64,000 nt of DNA from Hellea sp. (GTDB lineage: Bacteria; Pseudomonadota; Alphaproteobacteria; Caulobacterales; Maricaulaceae): contig JABDKG010000053.1 of the NCBI GenBank assembly GCA_013002305.1, positions 1 to 64,000 on the forward strand, in the 5' to 3' direction. The translations under genes and the position numbers were made by a program. The notes under the pieces were generated by a model. It saw nothing but the letters and a program-made list of their open reading frames with translations. It was not told where the DNA came from and did no database searches. Of this stretch, positions 1 through 10,324 are shown piece by piece (position 1 is the first letter of the stretch; each line of letters opens with the position of its first letter).

Positions 1-461
1 ACAATAGACTTGTCTTGGTGTAGCTTTCCGACTGAAATACATTGTTCACTTTCGCGGTTAAATATGAGCTCCAGCTCAATTTGTGACATGGTCACTACTG
101 CTTCGTTTAGAACTGGGAATGATCGGACGCCGCGAAAGAATTTTGTCGCTTTAGTGGTTTGATTGGTCGAGATTTCGCCAAGAATATCTACCTGCGCTAT
201 ACAGCCGTCACCCAAGCCCTCTTCGTCCGCCCCGCCTATTTTCAAAGTGGAAACCATGACGATAACAAGTGAGTCACGGGTAATAATCTTTAATATGGTA
301 CCGATTTGGGCCAAATGTAGCAGGCCCTTACGAATCACATTGTTGTTCAGACGGACCATAGCCTTGGAAGACCCAACCGATAATACTCGTCCAATTTCAA
401 TAGCTTGCGTCGGTTTTGCGCTTTGCGCCGCCTGACCTTGTGCAGCAGTTTGTGCATTCAT
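1..461 (-). CDS. HerA/DUF87-type ATP-binding protein, N-terminal fragment (runs off the left edge)
   Basis: Reverse-strand reading from ATG at 461 is open to position 1: MNAQTAAQGQAAQSAKPTQAIEIGRVLSVGSSKAMVRLNNNVIRKGLLHLAQIGTILKI... It resembles the HAS-barrel N-terminus of HerA-like ATPases. Absent from the ORF track because it is truncated. Confidence 0.7.
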   Translation of the reverse strand, partial: MNAQTAAQGQAAQSAKPTQAIEIGRVLSVGSSKAMVRLNNNVIRKGLLHLAQIGTILKIITRDSLVIVMVSTLKIGGADEEGLGDGCIAQVDILGEISTNQTTKATKFFRGVRSFPVLNEAVVTMSQIELELIFNRESEQCISVGKLHQDKSI

Positions 462-549
462 AACTTCGAATCCCAATAGTTAGGGAAATTTAGGGGTAAA
501 GTTATTAGGAAATGCTTACTGAATGTTTCAAAACGGTACAGAAAGATGA

Positions 550-626
<77 letters not shown>

Positions 627-688
627 ACTAAGGAGATGCGTCTTTTATACGGGAATATTATTTACGCAAGTACCTGCTGAAAAAAATT

Positions 689-1192
689 CTAATTTTCTGC
701 ACTGTCGTCCAAATTGCCGAAATATTCATGACGAACAATATCGCCGGGCATTATTCCAAGTTCCATAGAGCGTCCGCCAGCAAGTTCCAAAACGCCCGAA
801 ACGCGGCCTTCTGATACAATACTTCGTAGTGAATAAGGCGTGGCAGAGTGTTCGATTTTTAAAATTTTACCGTTGGTACGAATAAAAATAATGTCGAGAG
901 GCACTCCGGTGTTTTTCATCCAAATCGATACGACCGTATTGTCGGCATATTCAAATAGCATACCGGTATCGGGCGACACGCTATCGCGATACATCATGCC
1001 GCGACTTTGCTCTTCATCCGAATCAGCAATTTCAACTAAAAAATTATGTGTCGCATCATCAGTTTCAATCGATAGCGTTTCAGGATCGCCAAAATCAACT
1101 GGCGTGATGTCGGATTCTTGGGCGCTCGCCGAGACAAATATTAAACAGCTAGCGGTGAATATGGTTGCCAGAAATTTGAATGTGTATGTCAT
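689..1192 (-). CDS. DUF192 domain-containing secreted protein
   Basis: Signal peptide followed by [22 protein letters not shown]...[17 protein letters not shown], characteristic of DUF192. Confidence 0.88.
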   Translation of the reverse strand: MTYTFKFLATIFTASCLIFVSASAQESDITPVDFGDPETLSIETDDATHNFLVEIADSDEEQSRGMMYRDSVSPDTGMLFEYADNTVVSIWMKNTGVPLDIIFIRTNGKILKIEHSATPYSLRSIVSEGRVSGVLELAGGRSMELGIMPGDIVRHEYFGNLDDSAEN

Positions 1193-1272
1193 AGCGCTCG
1201 TCTAGCGAATTAGTCGATGTAGGCCAAGCAATTTTTGATGGAAAAGTCAGCCCGTTTCGGAGCAAGATGTAA

Positions 1273-1347
1273 TGGCAGTCCCTAGGGGAATCGAACCCCT
1301 CTTTCCAGGTTGAAAACCTGGCGTCCTAACCGATAGACGAAGGGACC
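1273..1347 (-). tRNA. tRNA-Glu (anticodon TTC)
   Basis: Reverse complement GGTCCCTTCGTCTATCGGTTAGGACGCCAGGTTTTCAACCTGGAAAGAGGGGTTCGATTCCCCTAGGGACTGCCA; anticodon stem-loop CAGGTTTTCAACCTG. Confidence 0.96.
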
Positions 1348-1365
1348 GCGTTACAATGTGAGGCG

Positions 1366-1394
1366 CATATATATGCGCTTTGGCTTGCTTTCAA
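1366..1394 (-). promoter_or_regulatory. Putative sigma70-type promoter of tRNA-Glu
   Basis: Reverse strand TTGAAA-N17-TATATG ending about 19 nt upstream of the mature tRNA 5' end; the -10 lies in a 16-bp palindrome. Confidence 0.55.
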
Positions 1395-1413
1395 GTCAGT
1401 ATTTAACAAAAAA

Positions 1414-3183
1414 TCACTTTTTTACGAGTGCCAAATCCTCAATTTGAAAATCCAGTTTAACTCGGCCCTTCCAGCTGTCCCGTTTAACCCGTCCGGCGAC
1501 ATGATAATGGCTGCCATCTTTTTCAAGTAAATAATCTGATAGACCGCGATCATCAGCATTGAAACAAATTGCCTGAACATATTGACCATCCTGTCCCGCT
1601 AAACGGCACCTTACATGACCTCCGCGAAGGCGTTCCGCATAGTCGATCCGAATATCGTTCAACACGAACAGTGGCTGGGGATTACTTGCCCCATAAGGGC
1701 CAACATTCTCAATAATGTCCGCCAATTCCATTGTTATGGCGGAAGGCGCTATGATGGCATCTACCTTAGTTGACGACGATTGCCGCGCAACTTTGACATC
1801 ATCGCGCAAGTAATCCTGTATGAAGGATTCAAATTCTTCAATTTTCTCAGCTTTGATTGATAGTCCGCCAGCCATGGCATGACCGCCGCCGGATAGTAGC
1901 AATCCTTCTTTTTTCGCAGCTGAAATGGCACCGCCTAAATTAACGCCATTAATCGATCTTCCAGATCCTTTGCCTATACCGTCCTCGTCAACGCCAATAA
2001 CGATAACCGGTAGTCCAAGCCTATCCTTTAACCGCCCCGCCACAATTCCGATGATGCCGGCGTGCCAACCTGTCATAGCCGTAACGACGACATTATTGTG
2101 AACGAGGTTATCTTCCTCATTAATGTTTTCATTCGCCTCATACAGAATTTCTGATTGGAGCCGTTTGCGTTCAACATTCACCCTGTCGAGCTCCGCAGCA
2201 TTCTTGTAAGCGAGCTGCATGTCTTCGGTACTGAGTAGTAAAGCGCCCATATCGGCCTGCCCGATTCTTCCACCCGCATTTATTCGAGGCCCAAGAACGA
2301 AACCTGCATGATAAACTGTATAGGGGCCAGCAATCTGGGCGACATCCGATAAAGCCGAGATACCCGGATTTTCGCCTTTGGACAAAATACGCAGGCCTTG
2401 CCGCACAATGGCCCGGTTTAGATCTGTTAGCGGAACGACATCACAGATGGTGCCGAGAGCTGTTAGGCCCAAAAGGTCAACAATATTTGGTTCGTCATGG
2501 ACACCTCTTCTCCGAAGCTCCCGATTGAGCGCGACCAATACCATAAATGTAACACCGGCCGCTGCCAGAAAACCGAGACCAGATGTGTCATCAGGCCGAT
2601 TAGGATTGACCAGTGCCTTGCAAGGCGGGATATCAACATCCATCAAATGGTGATCTATAACCACGATGTCCAAACCGAGATCTTGTGCAGAATGCAAAGC
2701 AGAATGGGCGGCTGCGCCGCAGTCTACAGTTACAACTAAATCCATGCCGCGATCTTTTAAAATTTGAAAAGCCTGTTCAGACGGACCGTATCCTTCTAAA
2801 ATTCGGTCCGGGACGTATAGATCAAATTCCTGTCCCAATGCCCTACCCCATCTAATGAGCTGCGCCGCAGAGGTCGCACCGTCAACATCATAGTCAGCAA
2901 ATATGGCAATATTTTTCTTCGCGTCGATCGCGTCCATAATAGTTTGCGCAGCGACATCTATATCCTGCATCGACGAAGGATCCGGCATAAATGTGCGGAT
3001 TTTTGGACTGAGGTAATCCGAGGCTTTCTTAGCTGCGATATTGCGGCCCATTAAGAGTCGGCCCGTATGAGGATCTAATCCGGTTTGTATTAGATAATCC
3101 TCGAATCCTTCCTCATTTGACCTTAGCACCCATTTTCGGCCTCTTACCGAAGCCTCTACATTTAATATGGTTGCTTCCGGCAC
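1414..3183 (-). CDS. recJ: Single-stranded-DNA-specific exonuclease RecJ
   Basis: DHH/DHHA1 motifs: ADYDVDGATSAA, VIDHHL, GSGRSINGVNLGGA, SGGGHAMAGGLS. Confidence 0.95.
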   Translation of the reverse strand: MPEATILNVEASVRGRKWVLRSNEEGFEDYLIQTGLDPHTGRLLMGRNIAAKKASDYLSPKIRTFMPDPSSMQDIDVAAQTIMDAIDAKKNIAIFADYDVDGATSAAQLIRWGRALGQEFDLYVPDRILEGYGPSEQAFQILKDRGMDLVVTVDCGAAAHSALHSAQDLGLDIVVIDHHLMDVDIPPCKALVNPNRPDDTSGLGFLAAAGVTFMVLVALNRELRRRGVHDEPNIVDLLGLTALGTICDVVPLTDLNRAIVRQGLRILSKGENPGISALSDVAQIAGPYTVYHAGFVLGPRINAGGRIGQADMGALLLSTEDMQLAYKNAAELDRVNVERKRLQSEILYEANENINEEDNLVHNNVVVTAMTGWHAGIIGIVAGRLKDRLGLPVIVIGVDEDGIGKGSGRSINGVNLGGAISAAKKEGLLLSGGGHAMAGGLSIKAEKIEEFESFIQDYLRDDVKVARQSSSTKVDAIIAPSAITMELADIIENVGPYGASNPQPLFVLNDIRIDYAERLRGGHVRCRLAGQDGQYVQAICFNADDRGLSDYLLEKDGSHYHVAGRVKRDSWKGRVKLDFQIEDLALVKK

Positions 3184-3196
3184 GGCTTCTAATCAA

Positions 3197-4378
3197 TCAT
3201 TGTTGATCAAGGAAGGATTTAATATTCCGGGCGGCTTGCCGAATGCGTTGTTCGTTTTCAACCAACGCCATACGGACATAACCTTCACCATTTTCGCCAA
3301 ATCCGACACCTGGAGAAACAGCGACGCTTGCTTCGAGCATAAGCTGTTTTGAAAATTCCAGAGATCCGAGATGTTTTAATTGTTCAGGAAGCGGGGCCCA
3401 GACAAACATTGATGCGTCTGGAGACGGTATTGGCCACCCAGCTCGCTCGAATGATTCGACCATGACATCACGCCTATTTTGATAGGTTTCGCGGGCGTGA
3501 TCAACACAGTCTTGCGGGCCGTCAAGAGCGGCGCAGGCCGCGACCTGAATTGGCGTAAATGCACCATAATCAAGATAAGATTTCACCCGGGCTAAAGCAG
3601 CGATCAGATGTTTAGAACCAACCGCAAATCCCATTCGCCATCCAGCCATGGAATATGTTTTGGATAGGGATATCGTCTCGACAGCAATATCTTTAGCGCC
3701 CGGCACTTGAAAAATAGAAGGCGGTTTTTCACCAAAATATATTTCAGAATAGGCCAGATCTGAAAGGACTATAATATCATGCTGCCGCGCAATCTCGACG
3801 ATCTCTTCATAGAATGACAAATCGGCTGTGTGCCCTGTTGGGTTCGACGGAAAACAAACGACGATAGCCATTGGGGGCTTATCGGCGGCCGCCAATGCCG
3901 CCTTAACGCCGGACAAATAATCAACTGCTGTCATTGCCGGGATCGGATGGATTTTTGCTCCAGCGATCACAAATCCATAAGCATGGAGCGGATAAGAAGG
4001 ATCGGGCGCATATATCACATCGCCCGGGGCCGTTATCGCTTGAGCCAAATTGGCAAATCCCTCTTTAGATCCAATGGTTGCAACAATTTCTGAATCTGGA
4101 TCGAGCTGCACATCGAAACGCCGATCGTAATAACGCGCACAGGCCTGTCTCAGACCATTAATGCCTTTTGAAACCGAATATCCGGTTGTCCGAGGCTTCT
4201 GTACGGTCTCAATCAACTTATCAATCACATGCTGCGGCGTGGGAAGGTCAGGATTGCCAAATCCAAAATCAATTATGTCCAGGCCATCATGGCGCAGCTT
4301 CGCTTTGAGTTTATTGACCTCTGCAAACACATATGGCGGAAGCCGTTTAATACGGTAAAATTCGGATTTAACACTCAT
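3197..4378 (-). CDS. PLP-dependent class I/II aminotransferase (AlaC / LL-diaminopimelate aminotransferase-like)
   Basis: IDFGFGNPDLPTP, SNPTGHTA, SLSKTYSMAGWRMGF lysine motif. Confidence 0.9.
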   Translation of the reverse strand: MSVKSEFYRIKRLPPYVFAEVNKLKAKLRHDGLDIIDFGFGNPDLPTPQHVIDKLIETVQKPRTTGYSVSKGINGLRQACARYYDRRFDVQLDPDSEIVATIGSKEGFANLAQAITAPGDVIYAPDPSYPLHAYGFVIAGAKIHPIPAMTAVDYLSGVKAALAAADKPPMAIVVCFPSNPTGHTADLSFYEEIVEIARQHDIIVLSDLAYSEIYFGEKPPSIFQVPGAKDIAVETISLSKTYSMAGWRMGFAVGSKHLIAALARVKSYLDYGAFTPIQVAACAALDGPQDCVDHARETYQNRRDVMVESFERAGWPIPSPDASMFVWAPLPEQLKHLGSLEFSKQLMLEASVAVSPGVGFGENGEGYVRMALVENEQRIRQAARNIKSFLDQQ

Positions 4379-4400
4379 AGTAACGCCGCAAATTCAGAAA

Positions 4401-4805
4401 CTATTCGACTGGATCGTCGAGCTTATATTCTTTGACTTTATTCTTAAGCGCTTGAATTTCTCTTGCAATCTCAGCATCGGAAATATTGGCGTAGGGATCT
4501 TCAGGAACATCCACTGTTGCGGCGCGCTTAATGATTAGCTTAGCTGCTTGATCCCATTCTCTGGCTGAGCGAAGGTCCGTTGGTACTGCAGGCGCTTCTG
4601 CTGGATCAGGATAAGTAAAACTACCGGCCTCCGTTGCCGCGTCGCGAAATTCTGGAAGCTTCACGACATCCGAAACCTTAACGGTCGAACACGCAGAAAA
4701 CATCGCCGCCGTGATAAAAGCCATGCCGAAAACAATTTTACGATTCTTATATCTGGACCCATTCATAGATATACTAATAGGGAATTTTAAGCGGAGGTCA
4801 CTCAA
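4401..4805 (-). CDS. Small hypothetical lipoprotein
   Basis: N-terminal hydrophobic segment with lipobox-like MFSACS; no recognised domain. Confidence 0.6.
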   Translation of the reverse strand: MSDLRLKFPISISMNGSRYKNRKIVFGMAFITAAMFSACSTVKVSDVVKLPEFRDAATEAGSFTYPDPAEAPAVPTDLRSAREWDQAAKLIIKRAATVDVPEDPYANISDAEIAREIQALKNKVKEYKLDDPVE

Positions 4806-4809
4806 AAAA

Positions 4810-5853
4810 TCATGGGAATGCAGCGCTGCCCATCAGGCCAAGCGTTTCGTCCCATCCTTGAGTCAAATTGTAATTTTGAACGGCCTGCCCTGCCGAACCT
4901 TTTGTTAAATTATCAATGACGCCTATTAGAATAATCCGGTGCTCTACGCGGTCTTTAAACAAACCTAAACCAAATCGATTACTGGCTTTAAAATGGCGGG
5001 TTTCAGGAACACTCTCCGATACGATAATGAACGGTTCGTTTTCGTAAGCTTTTTTATAAGTTTTTTGCACAAATTCCAAATCAAATCCTTTTGCTAGATC
5101 GACGTAAATCGTTGTAATCATCCCGCGGTTCATAGGAATGAGGTGCGGCGTGAAACTGACCCTGATGTCGTCATTTCCCGTGACGCGCGTCAACATTTGA
5201 TCGATTTCAGGCGCGTGTCGGTGGTTACCAACTCCATAAGCATGTGCGCCATCTGTAAGCTCTGAATAAATCAACCTATCCGATATTTTGCGACCTGCCC
5301 CTGTTATACCAGACTTAGCATCAATAATAATTGAACTTGGTTTAAACAGGCCAGCCTTGATGCCAGGAAGAAGTGATAGAAGGCTACAGGTGGGATAGCA
5401 TCCCGGACAAGCGACCAAAGCCGCGCCTGTAAGATTGTCGCGAGCAAACTCGGTGAGGCCATAAACGGCACTTTTTAACAGCGCAGGGTAATTATGTGGG
5501 CGCCCATAAGTTTTTTCGTAAAGGGCGGGATCGGCCAAACGAAAATCGGCTGACAAATCGATGATCGTTGGGACTTGGCTCCGAATAGCCGCGATAGTTT
5601 CCTGACTGGCACCGTGCGGGAGGCACGCAAACGCAACGTCAATTTCTGACCAATCCACCTCATCCCAACTGATGATAGAGGGCAGGTTTCGGCCAAGTAA
5701 ATTCGGATAAATTTCTGATATTTCACGCCCAGCGTTTGAATGTCCTGTTAACGCAACAATCTTAACATTTGGATGGCCTAATAGTAGGCGGATAGTCTCA
5801 GCACCCGTATAGCCAGATGCCCCTAATATCGCGGCTTTTTTTACGTTGCTCAT
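4810..5853 (-). CDS. argC: N-acetyl-gamma-glutamyl-phosphate reductase
   Basis: GASGYTGAETIRLLLGHP and catalytic VACPGCYPT. Confidence 0.95.
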   Translation of the reverse strand: MSNVKKAAILGASGYTGAETIRLLLGHPNVKIVALTGHSNAGREISEIYPNLLGRNLPSIISWDEVDWSEIDVAFACLPHGASQETIAAIRSQVPTIIDLSADFRLADPALYEKTYGRPHNYPALLKSAVYGLTEFARDNLTGAALVACPGCYPTCSLLSLLPGIKAGLFKPSSIIIDAKSGITGAGRKISDRLIYSELTDGAHAYGVGNHRHAPEIDQMLTRVTGNDDIRVSFTPHLIPMNRGMITTIYVDLAKGFDLEFVQKTYKKAYENEPFIIVSESVPETRHFKASNRFGLGLFKDRVEHRIILIGVIDNLTKGSAGQAVQNYNLTQGWDETLGLMGSAAFP

Positions 5854-5869
5854 ATCCAGCCTCTTTTTC

Positions 5870-5906
5870 TGGAAAATAAAAAAGGCGCTTCGAAATCGAA
5901 GCGCCT
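5870..5906 (-). terminator. Rho-independent terminator of rplM-rpsI
   Basis: Reverse strand AGGCGCTTCG-ATTT-CGAAGCGCCTTTTTTATTTTC; perfect 10-bp stem followed by a T-tract, just downstream of rpsI. Confidence 0.88.
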
Positions 5907-5936
5907 AAACCATAAACAATATTGATTGTTGTAAGC

Positions 5937-6440
5937 TTAACGCTTGGAGAACTGGAAGCTCTTACGGGCTTTCGCTTTCCCGTATTTCTTACGTTCAACA
6001 ACGCGTGAGTCGCGTGTGATAAATCCGGCTGACTTAAGCGCGCCGCGAAGTGTAGGCTCATAATATGTCAGTGCTTTTGAAATGCCGTGCTTTACCGCGC
6101 CGGCCTGACCTGACAAACCGCCCCCTTTAACAGTCGCGATTACGTCATATTGATCAAGACGTTCGGCCACTTCAAACGGTTGACGAATGATCAAACGCAA
6201 GACTGGACGGGCAAAGTAAACTTCCTGATCACGGCCATTGACGGTGATCTTGCCACTGCCAGGTTTAATCCAAACCCGGGCGACGGAGTTTTTCCGTTTG
6301 CCTGTCGCGTACGAGCGTCCCTGTTCGTCGATTTTTGGTTCACGGAGCGGTGCAGCAGTTACGTTTTCCGCTGTTCCATCTGATTTGTTTTCGCCTTCCA
6401 TGACGGCTTTGAGGTCTTCCAATGTGTTTGTATCAGCCAT
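5937..6440 (-). CDS. rpsI: 30S ribosomal protein S9
   Basis: [27 protein letters not shown]... and C-terminal RKSFQFSKR. Confidence 0.98.
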   Translation of the reverse strand: MADTNTLEDLKAVMEGENKSDGTAENVTAAPLREPKIDEQGRSYATGKRKNSVARVWIKPGSGKITVNGRDQEVYFARPVLRLIIRQPFEVAERLDQYDVIATVKGGGLSGQAGAVKHGISKALTYYEPTLRGALKSAGFITRDSRVVERKKYGKAKARKSFQFSKR

Positions 6441-6442
6441 GA

Positions 6443-6913
6443 CTATCTCTCTTTCACATTTTTCGGGCTCAAAGATTTGAAATCGATGACCTCAGGAGAT
6501 TGAGCTTCGTGTGGATGTTCGGTGCCCGCATAAACGCGAAGATTAGACAATTGTTTTCGTGCCAAAGGACTTTCCTTAGGCAACATACGCTGAACGGCTT
6601 TCTTCATAACCCGTTCCGGGAAACGTCCATCAAGGATTTTATCGGCTGTCCGCTCCTTCAATCCGCCCGGATATCCAGTGTGCCAATGGTACACCTTATC
6701 GGTGCGCTTCTTGCCGGTAAGGGCGACTTTCTCAGCGTTGATGACGATGACATTGTCACCGCAATCGATATGAGGTGTGTAATCTGGTCGATGTTTGCCG
6801 CGCAGACGCATGGCAATAAATGTCGCGAGACGGCCCACAACAACATTTTCAGCGTCGATCAGGATCCATTTCTTTTCGACTTCAGCCGTCTTTAAAAATT
6901 TGGTTGCTTTCAT
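6443..6913 (-). CDS. rplM: 50S ribosomal protein L13
   Basis: [31 protein letters not shown]...; start chosen at 6913, since the track ORF adds an implausible 15-aa extension. Confidence 0.97.
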   Translation of the reverse strand: MKATKFLKTAEVEKKWILIDAENVVVGRLATFIAMRLRGKHRPDYTPHIDCGDNVIVINAEKVALTGKKRTDKVYHWHTGYPGGLKERTADKILDGRFPERVMKKAVQRMLPKESPLARKQLSNLRVYAGTEHPHEAQSPEVIDFKSLSPKNVKER

Positions 6914-7109
6914 AATAGCCTCTATAACGGGACAAGCCCATAAATTCGATGGGGGCAATTAACATAACGGCAACGCCTGTCAACCTTATATGTGACAACC
7001 TATTTTAAATTATTTAATAATAACAATGGGATATGATTGTGGTATTATTTTACCGTAAAATGCGTGTTAATACGACTGGTATTATTAGCACTCTATTTTA
7101 TGAGGCATC

Positions 7110-8063
7110 ATGAAACTGAAACTGATATTAATTTCCTGTTTGATTGCCCTATCCGCTTGCAGCGACAGCGAAAGTATAAATCAAAATCAAGGCGCGGACA
7201 AATTTGACACTTCACCGCCTGTAAACAGCGCCTTCACAGGGCACCGAAAATCGGTATCAGCAACATCAGAATTACGACCGCCAGAGCGTATAGTAGATGC
7301 GACAATAATCCCTAAACCCGGCTTTACTGCTTGGACAAGCCACTTGTTACTTCTCTCAAAGAGCGGCAAGATTTACTCTACTAATACGGGCTTTGGAGAA
7401 ATGACTGATATTGCTGAAGGTCCCTTCTCAGACATTATTGGTATCCCAAGAGGCGAATTACCCGGCTTATTATTAGCGCTAGATGGCAATAAACAAATCA
7501 GAGGATTTATCGAAAACGAATCCGGCGGGTTCGAGCCATTGGATGTGTATCGGTTTGACGAAGATTTGAATGGGTTTTGTGATCAGGAATCGCCAAGCGA
7601 CGAGCATTTTTACGGAATCGTGAACGGTGCTATACAGAAAATTGATCTCGATATTTCCGATAAAGCCATAACGCTCACAAAGTACGGGGATTCCGTCGAG
7701 GACGGAGTCCAATCCTGTCACCTAAACAGTAAGGGCCAGTGGACGCTTGTAAAACACAATGGAAATAATCAATCAGGTGCGTCGTTTGTCACTAATAGCT
7801 ATGGCACCATTAAGATGACGGTTTCAGAACAGGGTATATTTGCCAATTATGATAATGTGACATACGGGCTCGATATCGTTCCAGGCCTGAGTATTTCAGG
7901 AATAGATGATCCGTCTTGGATTTACACCAGTAGTAAAAATCTTGGGAACACATTCAATCTAGGACTGACTATGATTGGTGGATCTGAAAATGATCGTATC
8001 GTATTAATTTCTAACGATTATTTAGCCCGAAACCTGTTTGGAAAAAATACAGGCAGTCAGTAA
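7110..8063 (+). CDS. Hypothetical lipoprotein
   Basis: Signal peptide with lipobox (LIALSACSDS); no family recognised; convergent with ctaA. Confidence 0.7.
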   Translation: MKLKLILISCLIALSACSDSESINQNQGADKFDTSPPVNSAFTGHRKSVSATSELRPPERIVDATIIPKPGFTAWTSHLLLLSKSGKIYSTNTGFGEMTDIAEGPFSDIIGIPRGELPGLLLALDGNKQIRGFIENESGGFEPLDVYRFDEDLNGFCDQESPSDEHFYGIVNGAIQKIDLDISDKAITLTKYGDSVEDGVQSCHLNSKGQWTLVKHNGNNQSGASFVTNSYGTIKMTVSEQGIFANYDNVTYGLDIVPGLSISGIDDPSWIYTSSKNLGNTFNLGLTMIGGSENDRIVLISNDYLARNLFGKNTGSQ

Positions 8064-9085
8064 CCTATTCGCGACCCACGCCATAAACCAATCGCTGACA
8101 AAAACACGAAAACAGCCAAAAATTGGTGGGCTAGTGACAGATTTAGCGGCGCAACTTGAAGCAAAGTCCAAATGCCCAGCGCCATTTGTGTAAAGATAAG
8201 TATCAAAAACATTAAAGCCTTTGCACGAATTTTCGTAATTTTTCGCACCCGCAACCAGAAAATGATCGCAAGTCCAAAGATTATATATGCCAATAGTCTG
8301 TGATTGAACTGAACCGCTGCGCTATTTTCACCAAAATTTAGCCAGAAAGGTTTTAAGAAAAAATAATCGTTGGGTATGAGCTTACCATCCATCAGCGGCC
8401 ATTCATTATAAATCTTGCCTGATTTCGTACCAGCAACCAACGCGCCCGCAATAATCTGACAGAATACGAGAGTAGCGATAACGCCGCCTAAAATAGGTGA
8501 AGCTGGAATATCCCGGCGAAAACCCCATCCTTGCCGCAAGTCCTTTAGAGTCCAATAGAGAAATCCTAATATGATGAAAGCCAGTCCAAGGTGGATTGCT
8601 AAACGATACTGGCTGACATCAACCCTATTGTCAGTAAGGCCGCTCGCAACCATCCACCAACCGATAAAACCCTGAAGTCCTATCAAAAGCAAAATAGCAA
8701 CAAACCGAAATCGCTTACCGCTCGGAATTCTGCTTTTGATTAGAAAAAAGAAAAGCGGAAGTGCGTATGCAAGGCCAATTATACGGCCCAACAAACGATG
8801 GGCCCATTCCCAGAAATAAATTGACTTAAACCCCTGCAGTTTCATATCTGAATTCTCAGCCGCAAATTCGGGAATTTGCTTATACTTTTCAAATTCTGCT
8901 TGCCATTGTTCCAGAGACAAGGGCGGAAAAGCCCCTTTAATCGGTTCCCATTCAGTAATAGACAACCCGGAATTGGTTAGCCGTGTTGCACCACCCAGAA
9001 CAATCATTGCGATTACCAATAGGACCATGACCATCAACCAACGGATCAGACCCTTATCAAGGTGTAATGAACTTGTGGATGCCAT
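8057..9085 (-). CDS. ctaA: Heme A synthase (COX15/CtaA)
   Basis: VLGGATRLTNSGLSITEWEPIKGAFPPLS, EWAHRLLGR, FNHRLLAY, HQFLA. Confidence 0.95.
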   Translation of the reverse strand: MASTSSLHLDKGLIRWLMVMVLLVIAMIVLGGATRLTNSGLSITEWEPIKGAFPPLSLEQWQAEFEKYKQIPEFAAENSDMKLQGFKSIYFWEWAHRLLGRIIGLAYALPLFFFLIKSRIPSGKRFRFVAILLLIGLQGFIGWWMVASGLTDNRVDVSQYRLAIHLGLAFIILGFLYWTLKDLRQGWGFRRDIPASPILGGVIATLVFCQIIAGALVAGTKSGKIYNEWPLMDGKLIPNDYFFLKPFWLNFGENSAAVQFNHRLLAYIIFGLAIIFWLRVRKITKIRAKALMFLILIFTQMALGIWTLLQVAPLNLSLAHQFLAVFVFLSAIGLWRGSRIGY

Positions 9086-9118
9086 GACGGTCCTGAAACT
9101 GGTTACAGAATTATTTAG

Positions 9119-9195
9119 TGGTCGGAGTGATAGGATTTGAACCTACGACCTCTCGTCCCCCAGACGAGTGCGCTACCGGACTGCGCCACACTCCG
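9119..9195 (-). tRNA. tRNA-Pro (anticodon GGG)
   Basis: Reverse complement CGGAGTGTGGCGCAGTCCGGTAGCGCACTCGTCTGGGGGACGAGAGGTCGTAGGTTCAAATCCTATCACTCCGACCA. Confidence 0.95.
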
Positions 9196-9257
9196 TGTCC
9201 ACTAAATATGGTCGGCTGTATAAGCAGATTAAAAATTCAAGGCAATTGCCAAAATTG

Positions 9258-9917
9258 CTATTGCGACTCTAAATCACGTTTAAATTCTTGCCATTGGGCT
9301 CTTAGCCCTTTTAGCCGTTCGAGCGCGGCCTCGAGCTCGTTTCTTTCAGTAGCACTAATTCCTGTTGGCTCGTTCTCGATTTCTGAGTCGGCTCTGATCA
9401 GCGAAGGCTCGATCGTTTTCAATCCACTCTGAGATGTTTCTAATTCTGTAGTGGCATAAGAAGGCGTCTCTTCAACAGGAAGTTCGTCCGTCGACTTCGC
9501 CTCATTTTGCGGGAAAAAGCTCTCACTTTTAAATTCGTCATCTGCAATGGACGCCGTTTCCGTCTCAGTTGTTTCAACAGTTTGAATTCTATCGGGAACT
9601 AATACCGTATCTTTGACGTCTTTTGGAATTGCGGCCTTTTGAATGGATCTGCCGAGCTCGACGATGCTATTTGCGCCTTTTACTCGAATCAATTTTTGAA
9701 CATCTTTGATCGGATGACGTTCGTCATGCAGCAAAATTTTTATACCGCGTAAAAATTCAATATCCTCTGGTCGGTAAAAACGGCGGCCGCCACCTCTTTT
9801 AATCGGCTGAAAACTCGGAAACTTGGACTCCCAAAACCGCAAAACATGGGGCTGCAGCTCAAGTTCTTCAGCTGCTTCACTGATAGTCCTAAATGCACGC
9901 GTTGTTTTGGATTGCAT
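9258..9917 (-). CDS. MerR family transcriptional regulator
   Basis: N-terminal [54 protein letters not shown]; adjacent to ihfA. Confidence 0.92.
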   Translation of the reverse strand: MQSKTTRAFRTISEAAEELELQPHVLRFWESKFPSFQPIKRGGGRRFYRPEDIEFLRGIKILLHDERHPIKDVQKLIRVKGANSIVELGRSIQKAAIPKDVKDTVLVPDRIQTVETTETETASIADDEFKSESFFPQNEAKSTDELPVEETPSYATTELETSQSGLKTIEPSLIRADSEIENEPTGISATERNELEAALERLKGLRAQWQEFKRDLESQ

Positions 9918-9925
9918 GCTGTCCC

Positions 9926-10231
9926 TTATCTATTGCTCAACGATGCATCCACTCTATCGCGCATCATTTGCGATGGTTTAAAAGTCAGCACTCGCCGCGG
10001 CGTAATCGGCACCTCTTCGCCCGTTTTCGGGTTCCGCCCGATTCGCTCATTTTTATCACGTAATGTGAAAGTTCCAAAACCGGCCAACTTGACCGATTCC
10101 CCTTTGATCAATGCGTCAATGATTTGATCAATGACAGCCTCTACAAGCCCTGCGCTTTCGGTTCGGGATAATCCGATTTCACGATACAGTGCTTCGGCCA
10201 GATCGGCCCGGGTGACAGTACTAGTACTCAT
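9926..10231 (-). CDS. ihfA: Integration host factor subunit alpha
   Basis: [19 protein letters not shown]...[42 protein letters not shown]. Confidence 0.95.
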   Translation of the reverse strand: MSTSTVTRADLAEALYREIGLSRTESAGLVEAVIDQIIDALIKGESVKLAGFGTFTLRDKNERIGRNPKTGEEVPITPRRVLTFKPSQMMRDRVDASLSNR

Positions 10232-10324
10232 AAACCCCCCTAACTATTTTCGTATAGACGAGAATTCGCAAATATTTCAATAGCTAAAGCGGCATTCTGA
10301 CCACTTTTATCATAAAAATTGCCG

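Noticed and set aside
163-435. 90-aa plus-strand ORF at the left edge
   Set aside because: Antisense to the truncated HerA-like gene, which is the real CDS.
9118-9432. ORF MVGVIGFEPTTSRPPDECATGLRH...
   Set aside because: Classic spurious ORF reading antisense through tRNA-Pro(GGG), then opposite the MerR gene.
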